A stretch of DNA of 26,305 bases from a virus. The notes below the pieces were generated by a model. The model was not told the DNA's origin. It made no database searches and was given only the letters and a program-made list of their open reading frames with translations. The stretch lies in IMG/VR virus record IMGVR_UViG_3300010371_000104, positions 1 through 26,305 of that record, one strand, 5' to 3'. Below, piece by piece: positions 1-7,844 of the stretch (positions are counted from its first letter, which is position 1; each line of letters starts with the position of its first letter). Made by a program: the position numbers and the translations under genes.

Positions 1-10
1 GGAGTAGCCC

Positions 11-502
11 ATGAAGCTCAAGACCCTGATCGTGGCGCTGGTCGCCACGTGCCTCGCCGTGCTCGCCGGTTGCGCCGGCAACGCCCCGAAGCCGCTTACC
101 CCGCAGCAGATCGCCGCGATCGCGTGCCCGCAACTGAACCTGGTCCATACCCAGCTGGTCGCGCTGAACGCCGCACTGGAAGCCGATCCAGCCACTGCCG
201 GCACTGGCGCGCAGGCACAGATCCAGCTCGCAGCCATCCATCCCATTGTGGTGGCGGTATGCAACGGCGCTGCCGCCGCGCCGGCCGTGGACGTCTCCAA
301 CATCCAGGCGCTGGTGCAGACCGGTTTGCCGGCGCTCGCGCATCTGGCCGGAGCGCTTCCGCTGACTCCCGCACAGCAGGCGCAGGTTCAGGCCGCGCTG
401 GTGGTGGCAGAAACCGCGGCCGGCGTCGTCGGTGTGGTGGAGCAGCAGATCAAGGCGGCGCAGGCAGTCCCGGCTCCCGCGGCGAGTACGGCCAAGCCGT
501 GA
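11..502 (+). CDS. Small phage lipoprotein of unknown role
   Basis: This is a 163-residue protein with a classic lipoprotein signal: basic start MKLK, a hydrophobic stretch, then the lipobox LAGC with the lipidated cysteine near residue 21. The rest is rich in Ala, Gln, Pro and Val with little recognisable fold, so it is probably a surface- or periplasm-facing anchor protein. GGAG at positions 1-4 is the likely ribosome binding site. Its stop overlaps the GTG start of the lipase gene (GTGA), so the two are translationally coupled. The place just before the terminase genes, where many phages keep lysis genes, suggests a lysis or envelope role. It is too long for a typical Rz1 outer-membrane spanin, and no function is claimed. 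Confidence 0.75.
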   Translation: MKLKTLIVALVATCLAVLAGCAGNAPKPLTPQQIAAIACPQLNLVHTQLVALNAALEADPATAGTGAQAQIQLAAIHPIVVAVCNGAAAAPAVDVSNIQALVQTGLPALAHLAGALPLTPAQQAQVQAALVVAETAAGVVGVVEQQIKAAQAVPAPAASTAKP

Positions 503-1095
503 AGCCGCTCGACTACGCCCTGTTGGCCCAGCGCGCATACAGGGACGCGCCGACCATCGGGAAGCCCGACAGCGCCTCCCGGATGCACGTCTACGGCGAC
601 GTGCACGTCTTTCGCTGCACGGATGACCTCGCGTCATGGCTGGCCGACTTCAACTGCGATGTGATCGCGGTGGAGGGCTTGGGCAAGATCCACAAAGGTT
701 TCTACGGCGCGGTGGCGGCGATCCTGCCGGAGTGCCTCGACCTGCCGCGGCCGTCTGCCGTCGTGGGCCACAGCCTGGGAGGCGCCATGGCGATCATCTA
801 CGCCGCGGTGCTGGCGCAGCTGGGCCATGTCGTGCCGGTGTACGCGTTCGAGCCGCCACGGCTCTGCGCCGATGCCGCGATGCAAGACCTGCTGGCGGCC
901 AACAAGGTGCCGTGGTTCGCCACGCGCAACGGCCTAGACATCGTCACGCAGGTTCCGCCAGAACTGTCGCTGCCCGGACCGCTGACGAAGATCGGCACGC
1001 CGTCTTTCTCGCTCGACAACGTGACCGATCACAGCATGGGGCGCGTGATCGAGGCACTTGTTCTTGCCCAATCCATACAGGCCATCTCGCGATGA
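499..1095 (+). CDS. Lipase-fold (class 3 lipase-like) alpha/beta hydrolase
   Basis: This 198-residue protein starts at GTG 499, chosen because it overlaps the preceding stop as GTGA; an upstream in-frame extension would only read through the lipoprotein gene. It has the nucleophile elbow GHSLGG with Ser92, followed at the expected spacing by Asp147 (NGLDIV) and His178 (TDHSM), a complete Ser-Asp-His triad. The order and spacing fit the class 3 lipase family. There is no signal peptide, so it is cytoplasmic unless released by a holin. Its neighbours are a lipoprotein upstream and, overlapping by ATGA, a small unknown gene. It could attack host membrane lipid at lysis or act on another ester. 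The fold call is firm, the substrate is unknown. Confidence 0.85.
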   Translation: MKPLDYALLAQRAYRDAPTIGKPDSASRMHVYGDVHVFRCTDDLASWLADFNCDVIAVEGLGKIHKGFYGAVAAILPECLDLPRPSAVVGHSLGGAMAIIYAAVLAQLGHVVPVYAFEPPRLCADAAMQDLLAANKVPWFATRNGLDIVTQVPPELSLPGPLTKIGTPSFSLDNVTDHSMGRVIEALVLAQSIQAISR

Positions 1096-1289
1096 ACGAC
1101 GAATTCGAACATCAATTGGGCGATGCGCAGACCGCGCCGCCTCCATTGCCGGCTGTCCAAGAACCGCCCGCTGCCGAAATCGATGCACGGGCGAAGCTGG
1201 AAGCCATTCGCATCGAACTGTCCAAGGTCAACACGACCGCCAACCACACGCCCGATGCCTTCGTGTCTTGGCTCAGGAGCAAACTGTGA
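1092..1289 (+). CDS. Small hypothetical protein (65 aa)
   Basis: This gene starts at ATG 1092, overlapping the lipase stop by ATGA, and ends inside the GTG start of the next gene, so it belongs to one coupled operon. The protein has an acidic, proline-rich N-terminal half (PPPLPAVQEPP) and a helical C-terminal half ending VSWLRSKL. No membrane segment or known domain is visible. Such small genes before a terminase often encode lysis accessories or packaging partners, but nothing in the sequence decides this. Confidence 0.65.
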   Translation: MNDEFEHQLGDAQTAPPPLPAVQEPPAAEIDARAKLEAIRIELSKVNTTANHTPDAFVSWLRSKL

Positions 1290-1612
1290 AACGTGATTTC
1301 AGCCAGCCGCTCGCGGCATTGGGCCAGCCGTTGCCGGAGCCCGCAAGCACGCTCGGCGCGGTCAGTATTGCCGCCCTGCTGGGCTCCTACGCCGATGAGC
1401 AAGGCTTGTCCGGCGAGGAGAAGTTCCGGCGCTACCAGTTGGCCGAACGTATCCATGCCGGCAACGTGCAGGACGTGAGCGCCGAAGAGGTCGCGCTGCT
1501 CAAGAAGCTGATCGGCAAGAACTGGCCGCCTGCGGTGCTTGGGCCGGCGTACGAGGCGCTGGAACGGGAGTTTTCGCCCGAAGTTGCCGCTCAGGATGCG
1601 GCTTCTGCCTGA
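1286..1612 (+). CDS. Hypothetical protein upstream of terminase (108 aa)
   Basis: The start is GTG 1286, overlapping the previous stop (GTGA), giving MKRDFSQPLA at the N terminus. The protein looks helical and soluble: an N-terminal segment with GSYADEQGLSGEEKFRRYQLAERI, shown here only in part as GEEKFRRYQLAERI, then EEVALLKKLIGKNW and an alanine-rich end. I do not recognise the family. It is the last gene of the coupled group 11-1612 and sits 22 nt before the small terminase gene, so it may be a structural or packaging accessory. Confidence 0.65.
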   Translation: MKRDFSQPLAALGQPLPEPASTLGAVSIAALLGSYADEQGLSGEEKFRRYQLAERIHAGNVQDVSAEEVALLKKLIGKNWPPAVLGPAYEALEREFSPEVAAQDAASA

Positions 1613-1634
1613 TCGCAAAGTGCGATGAAGTGCC

Positions 1635-1946
1635 ATGGCTAAAGGAAAGAAAACAGGCGGTGGCTCGCGGATAGGCAGGCCTAATAAAGCCACCTCCGAC
1701 ATCAAGGCCATTGCGCAGGAATATGGCCCAATTGCTATTTCAGTACTTGCCGGGATCATGCGTGATGCGAGGGCGCCCCATGCTTCGCGCGTGGCTGCTG
1801 CGGACAAACTACTCGACCGTGGTTTCGGCAAAGCGCCTCAAGCGATTGCAGTGTCAGGTGGTGAAAAGCCTGTGGAGATCCGCCAGTTAAGCAGGGACGA
1901 ACTTCGCGCCTCGCTTCAACTGGCGATCCCCAAGCTGTCGGGATGA
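1635..1946 (+). CDS. terS: Putative terminase small subunit (DUF5681-like)
   Basis: This 103-residue protein has a basic, glycine-rich N terminus (MAKGKKTGGGSRIGRPNKAT) followed by a helical core ending with ADKLLDRGFGKAPQ, a signature I associate with DUF5681-type proteins found as the DNA-recognising small terminase subunit or its partner. The gene lies 3 nt before the start of the large terminase gene, the normal place for terS. It would bind the pac or cos site and recruit the large subunit. The helix-turn-helix is not obvious by eye, so the role rests on position and the GRP/DRGFGK pattern. Confidence 0.65.
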   Translation: MAKGKKTGGGSRIGRPNKATSDIKAIAQEYGPIAISVLAGIMRDARAPHASRVAAADKLLDRGFGKAPQAIAVSGGEKPVEIRQLSRDELRASLQLAIPKLSG

Positions 1947-1949
1947 GCC

Positions 1950-2288
1950 GTGGAGTTCACGGACTCCGAAATCCAGGCCATCCGGCAGGTTGCGCCGGCT
2001 GACCTGTTGACGTTCAGCCAGTGGCTGTTCCTGAATCGCAAGGGCTATGCGTGGCGGATGGGTGACCATCACCGCGTCATGGCCGATGCGCTGATGCGGG
2101 TGTTCGATGGCGACTGCAAGCGGCTGATCATCAATATCCCGCCGCGGTACTCCAAGACGGAGTTGGCCGTGGTGAATTTCATGGCCTGGGCACTGGGCAA
2201 TGTGCCGGATGCGGAGTTCATCCACACCAGTTACAGCGCCGACTTAGCTGCGAACAATGCTTGGCAAGCGCGAGCTGGTGCAGCATGA
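1950..2288 (+). CDS. terL: Terminase large subunit, N-terminal fragment (frame-disrupted)
   Basis: This frame starts at GTG 1950 and carries the ATPase start of a large terminase: LIINIPPRYSKTE (about residues 59-71) is the deviant Walker A loop of this family. Homology runs to about residue 105 (NNAWQA), then the frame goes off and stops at 2288 after a few meaningless residues. The next motif expected in the family, RELVQ, is in the frame 1 nt away at about 2268. Restoring two bases (GC) in the GCGCGAG run near 2265-2271 would give an aligned ARELVQ. So this is one half of a broken gene whose other half is 2257-3330. As it stands it cannot work alone. Confidence 0.85.
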   Translation: MEFTDSEIQAIRQVAPADLLTFSQWLFLNRKGYAWRMGDHHRVMADALMRVFDGDCKRLIINIPPRYSKTELAVVNFMAWALGNVPDAEFIHTSYSADLAANNAWQARAGAA

Positions 2289-3330
2289 CGAGTTCCGGGC
2301 AATCTTTCCGGGCATCCTGTTGCGTTCCGACAGCACTGCGCGCAATCACTGGCGCACGGACTCTGACGGTTGTGTCTATGCAGTCGGTTCGGGCGGAACG
2401 ATTACAGGCTTTGGTGCAGGCAAGCATAGGCCCGGGTTCGGTGGCGCGATCATCATCGACGATCCCCATAAGGCGGATGAAGCGCGAAGCGACATCAAGC
2501 GAAAGAACGTGATCGAGTGGTTTCAGAACACGCTGGAATCGCGCAAGAACGGACCCGAAACACCGATCATCCTGATCATGCAGCGGCTGCATGAGGATGA
2601 CTTGGCGGGTTGGTTGCTACGTGGTGGAAATGGCGAAACGTGGGAGCATGTCTGCCTGCCGGCGATTCGGGATGACGGGAAGCCGCTCTGGCCAGCAAAG
2701 CATGATTTGCCGGAACTTCGCCGCATGGAGCAGGCGAGCCCCTACGTGTTCGCCGGGCAGTACATGCAACGACCGGCACCGCTGGAGGGTGGTCTGTTCA
2801 AGCCGGATCAGCTGCAGGTAATCGATGCAGTTCCCGCTGGCGAGATTCGTTGGTGTCGCGGCTGGGACTTGGCAAGCGTGACTGAGGACGGCGACTGGAC
2901 GGCGGGTGGCAAGCTGGGTCGCTTGGCGGACGGGCGCTACATCATCGCCGACATGACGCGACTGCAGCGCGGCCCGGACGAGCGCGATGCAGCCATCGTC
3001 AACACAACGGCACTTGACGGCAAGTCAGTCGTAGTGAGCTATCCGCAAGACCCTGGACAGGCCGGCAAGACGCAGGCCTTGTACATGACGCGCGCCCTTG
3101 CCGGCTATCGCGTCAAGACAAGCCCAGAGACGGGCGACAAGGTGACACGTGCCGAACCACTCGCCGCTCAGGTGAACGTCGGCAACGTGATGATGCTGCG
3201 TGGACCGTGGAATGAGGCACTTGTGAACGAAATGCGGATGTTCCCCAACGGCAGTCATGACGATCAGATCGATGCGCTAAGCCGCGCGTTCGCTGAAGTC
3301 ATGGCGCCGCGCCGCAGTTGGTTCGGCTAA
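2257..3330 (+). CDS. terL: Terminase large subunit, C-terminal fragment (ATPase end plus nuclease)
   Basis: This open frame supplies the rest of the large terminase: GSGGTITGFGAG, the Walker B and catalytic region AIIIDDPHKADEA, the coupling-like segment LIMQRLHEDD, then the RNase H-like nuclease with acidic positions in RGWDLASVTEDGDWT and at the end SHDDQIDALSRAF. With the upstream half the total is about 460 residues, normal for a terminase. The apparent ATG 2257 is probably not a true start, because it lies inside the conserved region shared with the other half. The enzyme would pump DNA into the prohead and cut concatemers. The split is a frameshift caused by mutation or by sequencing error. 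Confidence 0.85.
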   Translation: MLGKRELVQHDEFRAIFPGILLRSDSTARNHWRTDSDGCVYAVGSGGTITGFGAGKHRPGFGGAIIIDDPHKADEARSDIKRKNVIEWFQNTLESRKNGPETPIILIMQRLHEDDLAGWLLRGGNGETWEHVCLPAIRDDGKPLWPAKHDLPELRRMEQASPYVFAGQYMQRPAPLEGGLFKPDQLQVIDAVPAGEIRWCRGWDLASVTEDGDWTAGGKLGRLADGRYIIADMTRLQRGPDERDAAIVNTTALDGKSVVVSYPQDPGQAGKTQALYMTRALAGYRVKTSPETGDKVTRAEPLAAQVNVGNVMMLRGPWNEALVNEMRMFPNGSHDDQIDALSRAFAEVMAPRRSWFG

Positions 3331-3340
3331 CAGGACATTC

Positions 3341-3898
3341 ATGGCTTTCTGGCGCAAGACCAAAACCGAGGCTCCTGCGCCATCGGTGACGAAGCGTGTA
3401 TCCAGCTGGTTCAGCACGCATGCGTTCGATGGGGAACCTCGCCGCGTGTCCATGCTGGAATATATGCGCGCGTTGCCGAAGCCGCAGACGGATGGCTCAG
3501 TGAGCGCCATGGATAGCTGGGACGATGACAGCTTCAAGCTGTTCGGCGACATGCAGACGATCCTTTCCGGTCCAATCATGGACTGGTATGGCGCGCAGTC
3601 GTTCATCGGTCACCAACTCGCCGGCATCGTGGCGCAGCACTGGCTGGTCAACAAGGCCTGCTCCGTGCCGGCGCGTGATGCGGTGCGCAAGGGCTATAAC
3701 ATCGTCACGGAAGACGGCGACGACCTCGACGAGGAAGCTGTCAAGCTGTTCAAGCGATTCGACCGCAAGTTCCGCATTCAGCGGCAATTGTGGACTTCGT
3801 GCGCAAGGGCCGGATCTTCGGTGTGCGCGTGGCGATGTTCAAGGTCGAGTCCACCGACAAGGACTATTACGAAAAGCCGTTTAACCTCGACGGCGTGA
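3341..3898 (+). CDS. Portal protein, N-terminal fragment (frame-disrupted)
   Basis: This frame begins 10 nt after the terminase stop with [14 protein letters not shown] and contains the N-terminal part of an HI1409/DUF1073-type portal: [27 protein letters not shown], here cited in part as [15 protein letters not shown], followed by [12 protein letters not shown] and [15 protein letters not shown]. After RQL (about 3789) the frame becomes arginine- and serine-rich nonsense and stops at 3898. The conserved continuation is in the next frame. One missing base in CAATTGTGGAC, for example a third G making TTGGTGG, would join RQL directly to [11 protein letters not shown]. No slippery sequence is present here. 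Confidence 0.85.
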   Translation: MAFWRKTKTEAPAPSVTKRVSSWFSTHAFDGEPRRVSMLEYMRALPKPQTDGSVSAMDSWDDDSFKLFGDMQTILSGPIMDWYGAQSFIGHQLAGIVAQHWLVNKACSVPARDAVRKGYNIVTEDGDDLDEEAVKLFKRFDRKFRIQRQLWTSCARAGSSVCAWRCSRSSPPTRTITKSRLTSTA

Positions 3899-4809
3899 CG
3901 AAGGGAAGCTACAAGGGCATCGTTCAGGTCGATCCCTACTGGACGGCGCCGCAGCTCGATCAAGCCGCCGCCGCCAGTCCCGACACGCTGCACTTCTACG
4001 AGCCGACGTGGTGGATCATCAACGGCAAGAAGGTGCATCGCTCACATCTGTGCATCTATCGCCACGAAGAAGTGGTCGATGTGCTGAAACCGCAGTATCT
4101 GTACGGCGGTGTGCCGCTCCCGCAGCAGATCATGGAGCGCATCTATGCGGCGGAGCGCACAGCGAATGAAGCGCCCGAACTCGCCATGACCAAGCGCACG
4201 AATGTCTGGCTGACGGACATGGAAAAGGTCATGGCGAACAGCCAGGATGCCGTGGATCGCCTGAACCTTTGGACGCAGTTCCGCAACAACTACGGCGTGA
4301 AGTTGGGCGACAAGGATAGTGACGAATTCCAGCAATTCGACACCACGCTAGCCGATTTCGACGCGCTGATCATGACGCAGTACCAGTTGGTGGCGGCCAT
4401 CGCCTGCATGCCCGCCACGAAGCTGCTCGGCACGAGTCCGAAAGGCTTCGGCGCTTCGGGCGAGTACGAGGAATCGAGCTATCACGAAATGCTGGAGTCG
4501 ATCCAGGACGACGCCTTGACACCGTTGCTGGAACGCCACCATGCGCTCGTGATGCGGTCCTTCATCGCCCCCAAAGGCATCGATCCAGTTGCAACGACGA
4601 TCGTCTGGAACCCGCTGGATACGCCGACCGCGAAGGAGTTGGCCGATACGAACCTGGTCAAGGCGCAGGCTGGTCAGGCGCTGATCCAATCCGGCGCGAT
4701 CACGTCCGAGGACGAACGCAAACGCGTGGCGACCGACAAGGAAAGCGGCTACCACTCCATGGGCTTGAGCGACACCGATGTCGATGAAGCCGAACCGGAA
4801 GCCGATTGA
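3790..4809 (+). CDS. Portal protein, C-terminal fragment (HI1409/DUF1073 type)
   Basis: This frame continues the portal from [17 protein letters not shown] through the body of the protein: [38 protein letters not shown] and [20 protein letters not shown] are typical of this portal family. Together with residues from 3341 onward the joined protein is about 490 residues, as expected. The portal ring sits at the unique vertex, passes DNA during packaging and holds the neck. GTG 3790 is an accidental start candidate within a conserved segment, so independent translation is unlikely to give a working protein. The end overlaps the MuF gene by 32 nt. Confidence 0.85.
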   Translation: MDFVRKGRIFGVRVAMFKVESTDKDYYEKPFNLDGVTKGSYKGIVQVDPYWTAPQLDQAAAASPDTLHFYEPTWWIINGKKVHRSHLCIYRHEEVVDVLKPQYLYGGVPLPQQIMERIYAAERTANEAPELAMTKRTNVWLTDMEKVMANSQDAVDRLNLWTQFRNNYGVKLGDKDSDEFQQFDTTLADFDALIMTQYQLVAAIACMPATKLLGTSPKGFGASGEYEESSYHEMLESIQDDALTPLLERHHALVMRSFIAPKGIDPVATTIVWNPLDTPTAKELADTNLVKAQAGQALIQSGAITSEDERKRVATDKESGYHSMGLSDTDVDEAEPEAD

Positions 4810-5635
4810 CGCTCGAGGCGCCGTCGGCGGCGAGTTGCGCCCGGCCGTTGGCATCGGCGCAGATGTGTTCCACGAATTGCGGGCCGCGCTGGAGAGGATG
4901 GCCAAGGAGATCAAACGGGACATGATCGCCACCTTGTCCAAGACGGGATTCGATGGACCGAAGTACGGGCAGGACGCCGCGGACGGCTCCTACCAAGCGC
5001 GCGTTCGGCTCAATGCGCTGGCGAAGAAGTGGGAGCCAGCGTTTGGCAAGCTGGCGACGAAGCTGTCGGATCGCCTGGTGAAGCGCAGCCTCAAGCATTC
5101 GGCGGTCACGCTAGGCATGTCGTTGCGGCAGATCAGCAAGGATTTCGAAGTCAATACGCGCTACCTCGACGCGCGGTTGAAACAGGTCATCAATGCCAGC
5201 ACACAGGAAGCGGCGAATCTGATCAAGCTGATCCCTTCGCAGTACCTAGGCGACGTGCAGGGCGCTGTGATGCGCTCGATCACGACGGGTCACGGCTTGA
5301 AAGACCTGGTTCCGACGTTGAATCGCCTCTATGACGGCCGGATCAAGCACGCTCGCATGGTGGCGCTGGATCAGACGCGCAAGACGACAATGAACATCAA
5401 TGCCGCCCGGTTGCAAAAACTGGGCTGCGAGACCTTCGTATGGGTCCACACGGGCGGCGGCGTGCACCCGCGCAAGGATCACATCGCGCTGTCGGGCAAG
5501 GAGTTTCGGTTCGACGATCCGCCTGTGATCGGCGTGATGTACGGAGAAACAGTGCGCGGCCTACCTGCACAGATGCCCAACTGCCGGTGTGTGTGCAAGC
5601 CGGTGTTCAACTTCGAGAAAGACCATGCCGCTTAA
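4778..5635 (+). CDS. Head morphogenesis protein, MuF/SPP1 gp7-like
   Basis: This 285-residue protein starts at ATG 4778 inside the 3' end of the portal gene. It is mostly helical in the N-terminal two thirds. The C-terminal part has the MuF signature region: [34 protein letters not shown] and the ending [11 protein letters not shown]. In Mu and SPP1 this minor head protein goes into the prohead with the portal and helps DNA ejection or assembly. Portal-then-MuF order is standard. It overlaps the next gene by 11 nt (5625-5635), so the packaging and head genes look co-translated. Confidence 0.85.
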   Translation: MSMKPNRKPIDARGAVGGELRPAVGIGADVFHELRAALERMAKEIKRDMIATLSKTGFDGPKYGQDAADGSYQARVRLNALAKKWEPAFGKLATKLSDRLVKRSLKHSAVTLGMSLRQISKDFEVNTRYLDARLKQVINASTQEAANLIKLIPSQYLGDVQGAVMRSITTGHGLKDLVPTLNRLYDGRIKHARMVALDQTRKTTMNINAARLQKLGCETFVWVHTGGGVHPRKDHIALSGKEFRFDDPPVIGVMYGETVRGLPAQMPNCRCVCKPVFNFEKDHAA

Positions 5636-7322
5636 ATCCGGGTCCAGCCGAGCAACGATCTCGGCCAACATCGCCGAGCTCGTGAAATCAGGCCGCCCGC
5701 AAGCCCAGGCAGTTGCCATTGCCTACAACGAAGCCCGCAAGTCGCACGGCGTGGACAAAGGCGATGGCAACCCAAACAACGACCATCAGCGCGACCTAAA
5801 GACGGAGCCAGATACCAAGGTCGTCGCCTTCATCGTCTACACCGACGACGAGAAGATTCTGTGGATGCGCCGCACGAAAGACAACTCGTGGGGCTTCCCG
5901 GGAGGCCATGTCGAGGAAGGCGAAAGCCCGATCGAAGGCGCGATCCGCGAAAGCCGCGAGGAAACGGCCTATGTGCCGCGCACCGGGCTGGCTGAGATTT
6001 ACGTGGAAGGCGACGTTCACCTGTTCCACTGCAACGATGGGCGCTTCGACCCCGAGCTCAACGACGAACACGACGCTTTCGTGTGGGCACCGTTCGACGA
6101 TGCGCCGGAACCATTGTTCCCCAAGATCGCCGAGAACGCGGAAGAAATCGCGGACGAGGCGAAGGCGGCATTGGACCGCCGCGAGTACGACACGAACGGT
6201 TGGTTCGAGGTCAAGGACAACCCGCTGTCGCTGGTGGGCGTCTTTCCGTATCTCGGTCGCTCCATCGATCCGAACGCCGACCCGGACAAACTCTTCAATG
6301 TGCTGCGACCGGCTGAAGAACTCGCCGATCCCGAATGCATCGATTCGTTCAAATTGCTGCCGTGGATCGACGATCACACGATGCTTGGCAGTGAGGATGA
6401 CGGACTGGTGCCCGCCGAGCAAAAGGGCATCCAGGGTGTCATTGGGCAAGACGTCTATTTCGACGACGCCGACGCCGATGGCACGCTGAAAGGCAACATC
6501 AAGGTTTTCTCAGAGGCGATGGCTTCCCTCATCGCCAACGGGAAGAAAGAGCTCTCGTGCGGATACCGCTGCCGCTACGAGTACAAGCCGGGCACGTTCA
6601 AGGGCCAGGCCTACGACTACGTCCAGCGGGACATCCGCGGCAACCATCTCGCACTCGTCGATAACGGGCGCATGGGGCCGGACGTCGCGGTTCTCGACCA
6701 TTTCGTTTTCACCATCGACTCCAAGGAATTCACTCCCATGGCCGACAAGACCAACACCAAGGCTTCCGACGAGGAAGCGATCAAGCAGTATCAGGCTCTG
6801 CGCCCCGCGCTGGTGCAGATGATGGCCGCCATGGATGCGGCTTCCAAGGACAAGGATGACGACGAAGAGCACAAGGACGACGAAGAGGAGGAAGAGGAAG
6901 CCTCCGACAAGAAGGGCAAGGACGAGTCCGAAGAGAAGGAAGACAAGGACGAAGCCAAGGACAAGGCGCGCGACGAGGAAGAAGAGGAGGAAAAGAAGGA
7001 CAAGAAAGGCGAAGGCATGGATGCGGCGGCGTTCGCTCGCGAAGTCGAGAAGAACCTGGCGATCAAGGGCAAGCTGTACGACTCCCTGTCGCGCCGGATC
7101 GGTGCCTTCGACCACGCCGATATGTCGCTCGCCAAGATGGCCAAGTACGGCTGTCGCCAGTTGGGCGTCGATGCGCCCAAGGGCCAGCGTGTGTCCTTCC
7201 TGCAAGCCTTCCTGCAGGGCATGGATTCGCACGTCGGCACCACCACGCATGCCACGGATGCCGCTCCCAAGCGCCGTCCCGGCAACTTCCTCGATCGTCA
7301 CTTCGCCAAGAAGGAGGCCTAA
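5625..7322 (+). CDS. Nudix domain - DUF2213 prohead protease - acidic scaffold fusion protein
   Basis: ATG 5625 is chosen because it begins a recognisable N-terminal module ([19 protein letters not shown], like DUF6496) and lies in the usual overlap with the previous gene. The 565 residues then give: a Nudix hydrolase domain with box G94, E100, R108-E109, E112-E113 (the usual final Gly is Ala115); a DUF2213 domain from about 187 to 362, with DDH, the ELSCGYR serine and GNHLALV, the arrangement expected of a herpes-type prohead protease; a very acidic Lys/Glu/Asp segment at about 405-465, likely scaffold; and a conserved-looking C-terminal domain. It would organise and mature the capsid. What the Nudix part does is unknown. 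AAGGAGG near its 3' end serves the next gene. Confidence 0.85.
   Translation: MPLKSGSSRATISANIAELVKSGRPQAQAVAIAYNEARKSHGVDKGDGNPNNDHQRDLKTEPDTKVVAFIVYTDDEKILWMRRTKDNSWGFPGGHVEEGESPIEGAIRESREETAYVPRTGLAEIYVEGDVHLFHCNDGRFDPELNDEHDAFVWAPFDDAPEPLFPKIAENAEEIADEAKAALDRREYDTNGWFEVKDNPLSLVGVFPYLGRSIDPNADPDKLFNVLRPAEELADPECIDSFKLLPWIDDHTMLGSEDDGLVPAEQKGIQGVIGQDVYFDDADADGTLKGNIKVFSEAMASLIANGKKELSCGYRCRYEYKPGTFKGQAYDYVQRDIRGNHLALVDNGRMGPDVAVLDHFVFTIDSKEFTPMADKTNTKASDEEAIKQYQALRPALVQMMAAMDAASKDKDDDEEHKDDEEEEEEASDKKGKDESEEKEDKDEAKDKARDEEEEEEKKDKKGEGMDAAAFAREVEKNLAIKGKLYDSLSRRIGAFDHADMSLAKMAKYGCRQLGVDAPKGQRVSFLQAFLQGMDSHVGTTTHATDAAPKRRPGNFLDRHFAKKEA
6738..7322 (+). CDS. Possible nested in-frame scaffold protein (internal start)
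   Basis: ATG 6738 lies in frame within the fusion gene right after the DUF2213 domain, and AAGGA at 6723-6727 sits 10 nt upstream as a usable ribosome binding site. Translation from here would give a 194-residue protein starting [13 protein letters not shown] that contains only the acidic segment and the C-terminal domain. This is the same design as lambda C/Nu3, where the scaffold is made separately from the 3' part of the protease gene. The evidence is only the start codon, the binding site and the domain boundary, so this is a proposal. Confidence 0.35.
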   Translation: MADKTNTKASDEEAIKQYQALRPALVQMMAAMDAASKDKDDDEEHKDDEEEEEEASDKKGKDESEEKEDKDEAKDKARDEEEEEEKKDKKGEGMDAAAFAREVEKNLAIKGKLYDSLSRRIGAFDHADMSLAKMAKYGCRQLGVDAPKGQRVSFLQAFLQGMDSHVGTTTHATDAAPKRRPGNFLDRHFAKKEA

Positions 7323-7325
7323 GCC

Positions 7326-7835
7326 ATGACCTCGGCAGTTTTCCAGTCCACCGTCAACATCAATCTCGGCTTCGGCATCATCGGCGAGCTGATCGCCAAG
7401 ACGCCGCATCGCGCCGATTCCCTCACCCTCGACGCCAATGGCGGCACGGTCGGAAACTTCTTCACCAAGAGCAACACCACGGGTGTCGCGACGCAGGGTG
7501 GCACCATCGGTGCTGGTGTCGTGGAGGCAGGTTTCCTCGTCAATCCGAAGGTGTACGCCTCGGCCGGCGCGGCCAGCGGCACGCTCGATCCGACGCTGAT
7601 CCTGCCGGGCAATGCGCAGGGTGAATTCCTGGTCGAGGGCGACATCGTCGTCGCGCTGACCGGCGCCGGCAACATCGGCGACCAGGTGCAGTACAGCCAA
7701 ACCACGGGCGTTCTCAGCGCCGTGGCCCCGGGCGGTTCGGCCACCGCCGGCAATGCCCTCATTGCTGGCGCGGTCGTCAAGACGCCCACGGCCGCCGCGG
7801 GTCTGGTGGCCATCCACGTCAACCTGAACGCGTAA
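7326..7835 (+). CDS. Head decoration / structural cement protein (Gp24-like)
   Basis: This 169-residue protein is preceded by a strong AAGGAGG (7313-7319). It is rich in Gly, Ala, Thr and Val with alternating beta-strand pattern (KTPHRADSLTLDANGG, VEGDIVVALTGAGNIGDQV), and lies directly before the major capsid gene. This is the composition and place of the small cement proteins that lock the expanded capsid lattice. It has no membrane segment and no catalytic motif. Ten bases separate it from the capsid gene, so both are probably made in large amounts from the same transcript. Confidence 0.75.
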   Translation: MTSAVFQSTVNINLGFGIIGELIAKTPHRADSLTLDANGGTVGNFFTKSNTTGVATQGGTIGAGVVEAGFLVNPKVYASAGAASGTLDPTLILPGNAQGEFLVEGDIVVALTGAGNIGDQVQYSQTTGVLSAVAPGGSATAGNALIAGAVVKTPTAAAGLVAIHVNLNA

Positions 7836-7844
7836 GGACGAACC

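Noticed and set aside
2257-2288. Separate genes for two terminase halves
   Set aside because: The ATG at 2257 lies in the middle of a conserved motif that the other frame needs; no binding site is seen. A broken single gene is simpler.
3770-3800. Programmed frameshift in the portal gene
   Set aside because: CGG CAA TTG TGG has no slippery heptamer, and portals of this family are not known to me to be made by recoding. A one-base loss explains it better.
5780-6090. Nudix domain as a separate gene
   Set aside because: No start codon with a binding site and no stop codon between the Nudix and DUF2213 parts, so they form one reading frame.
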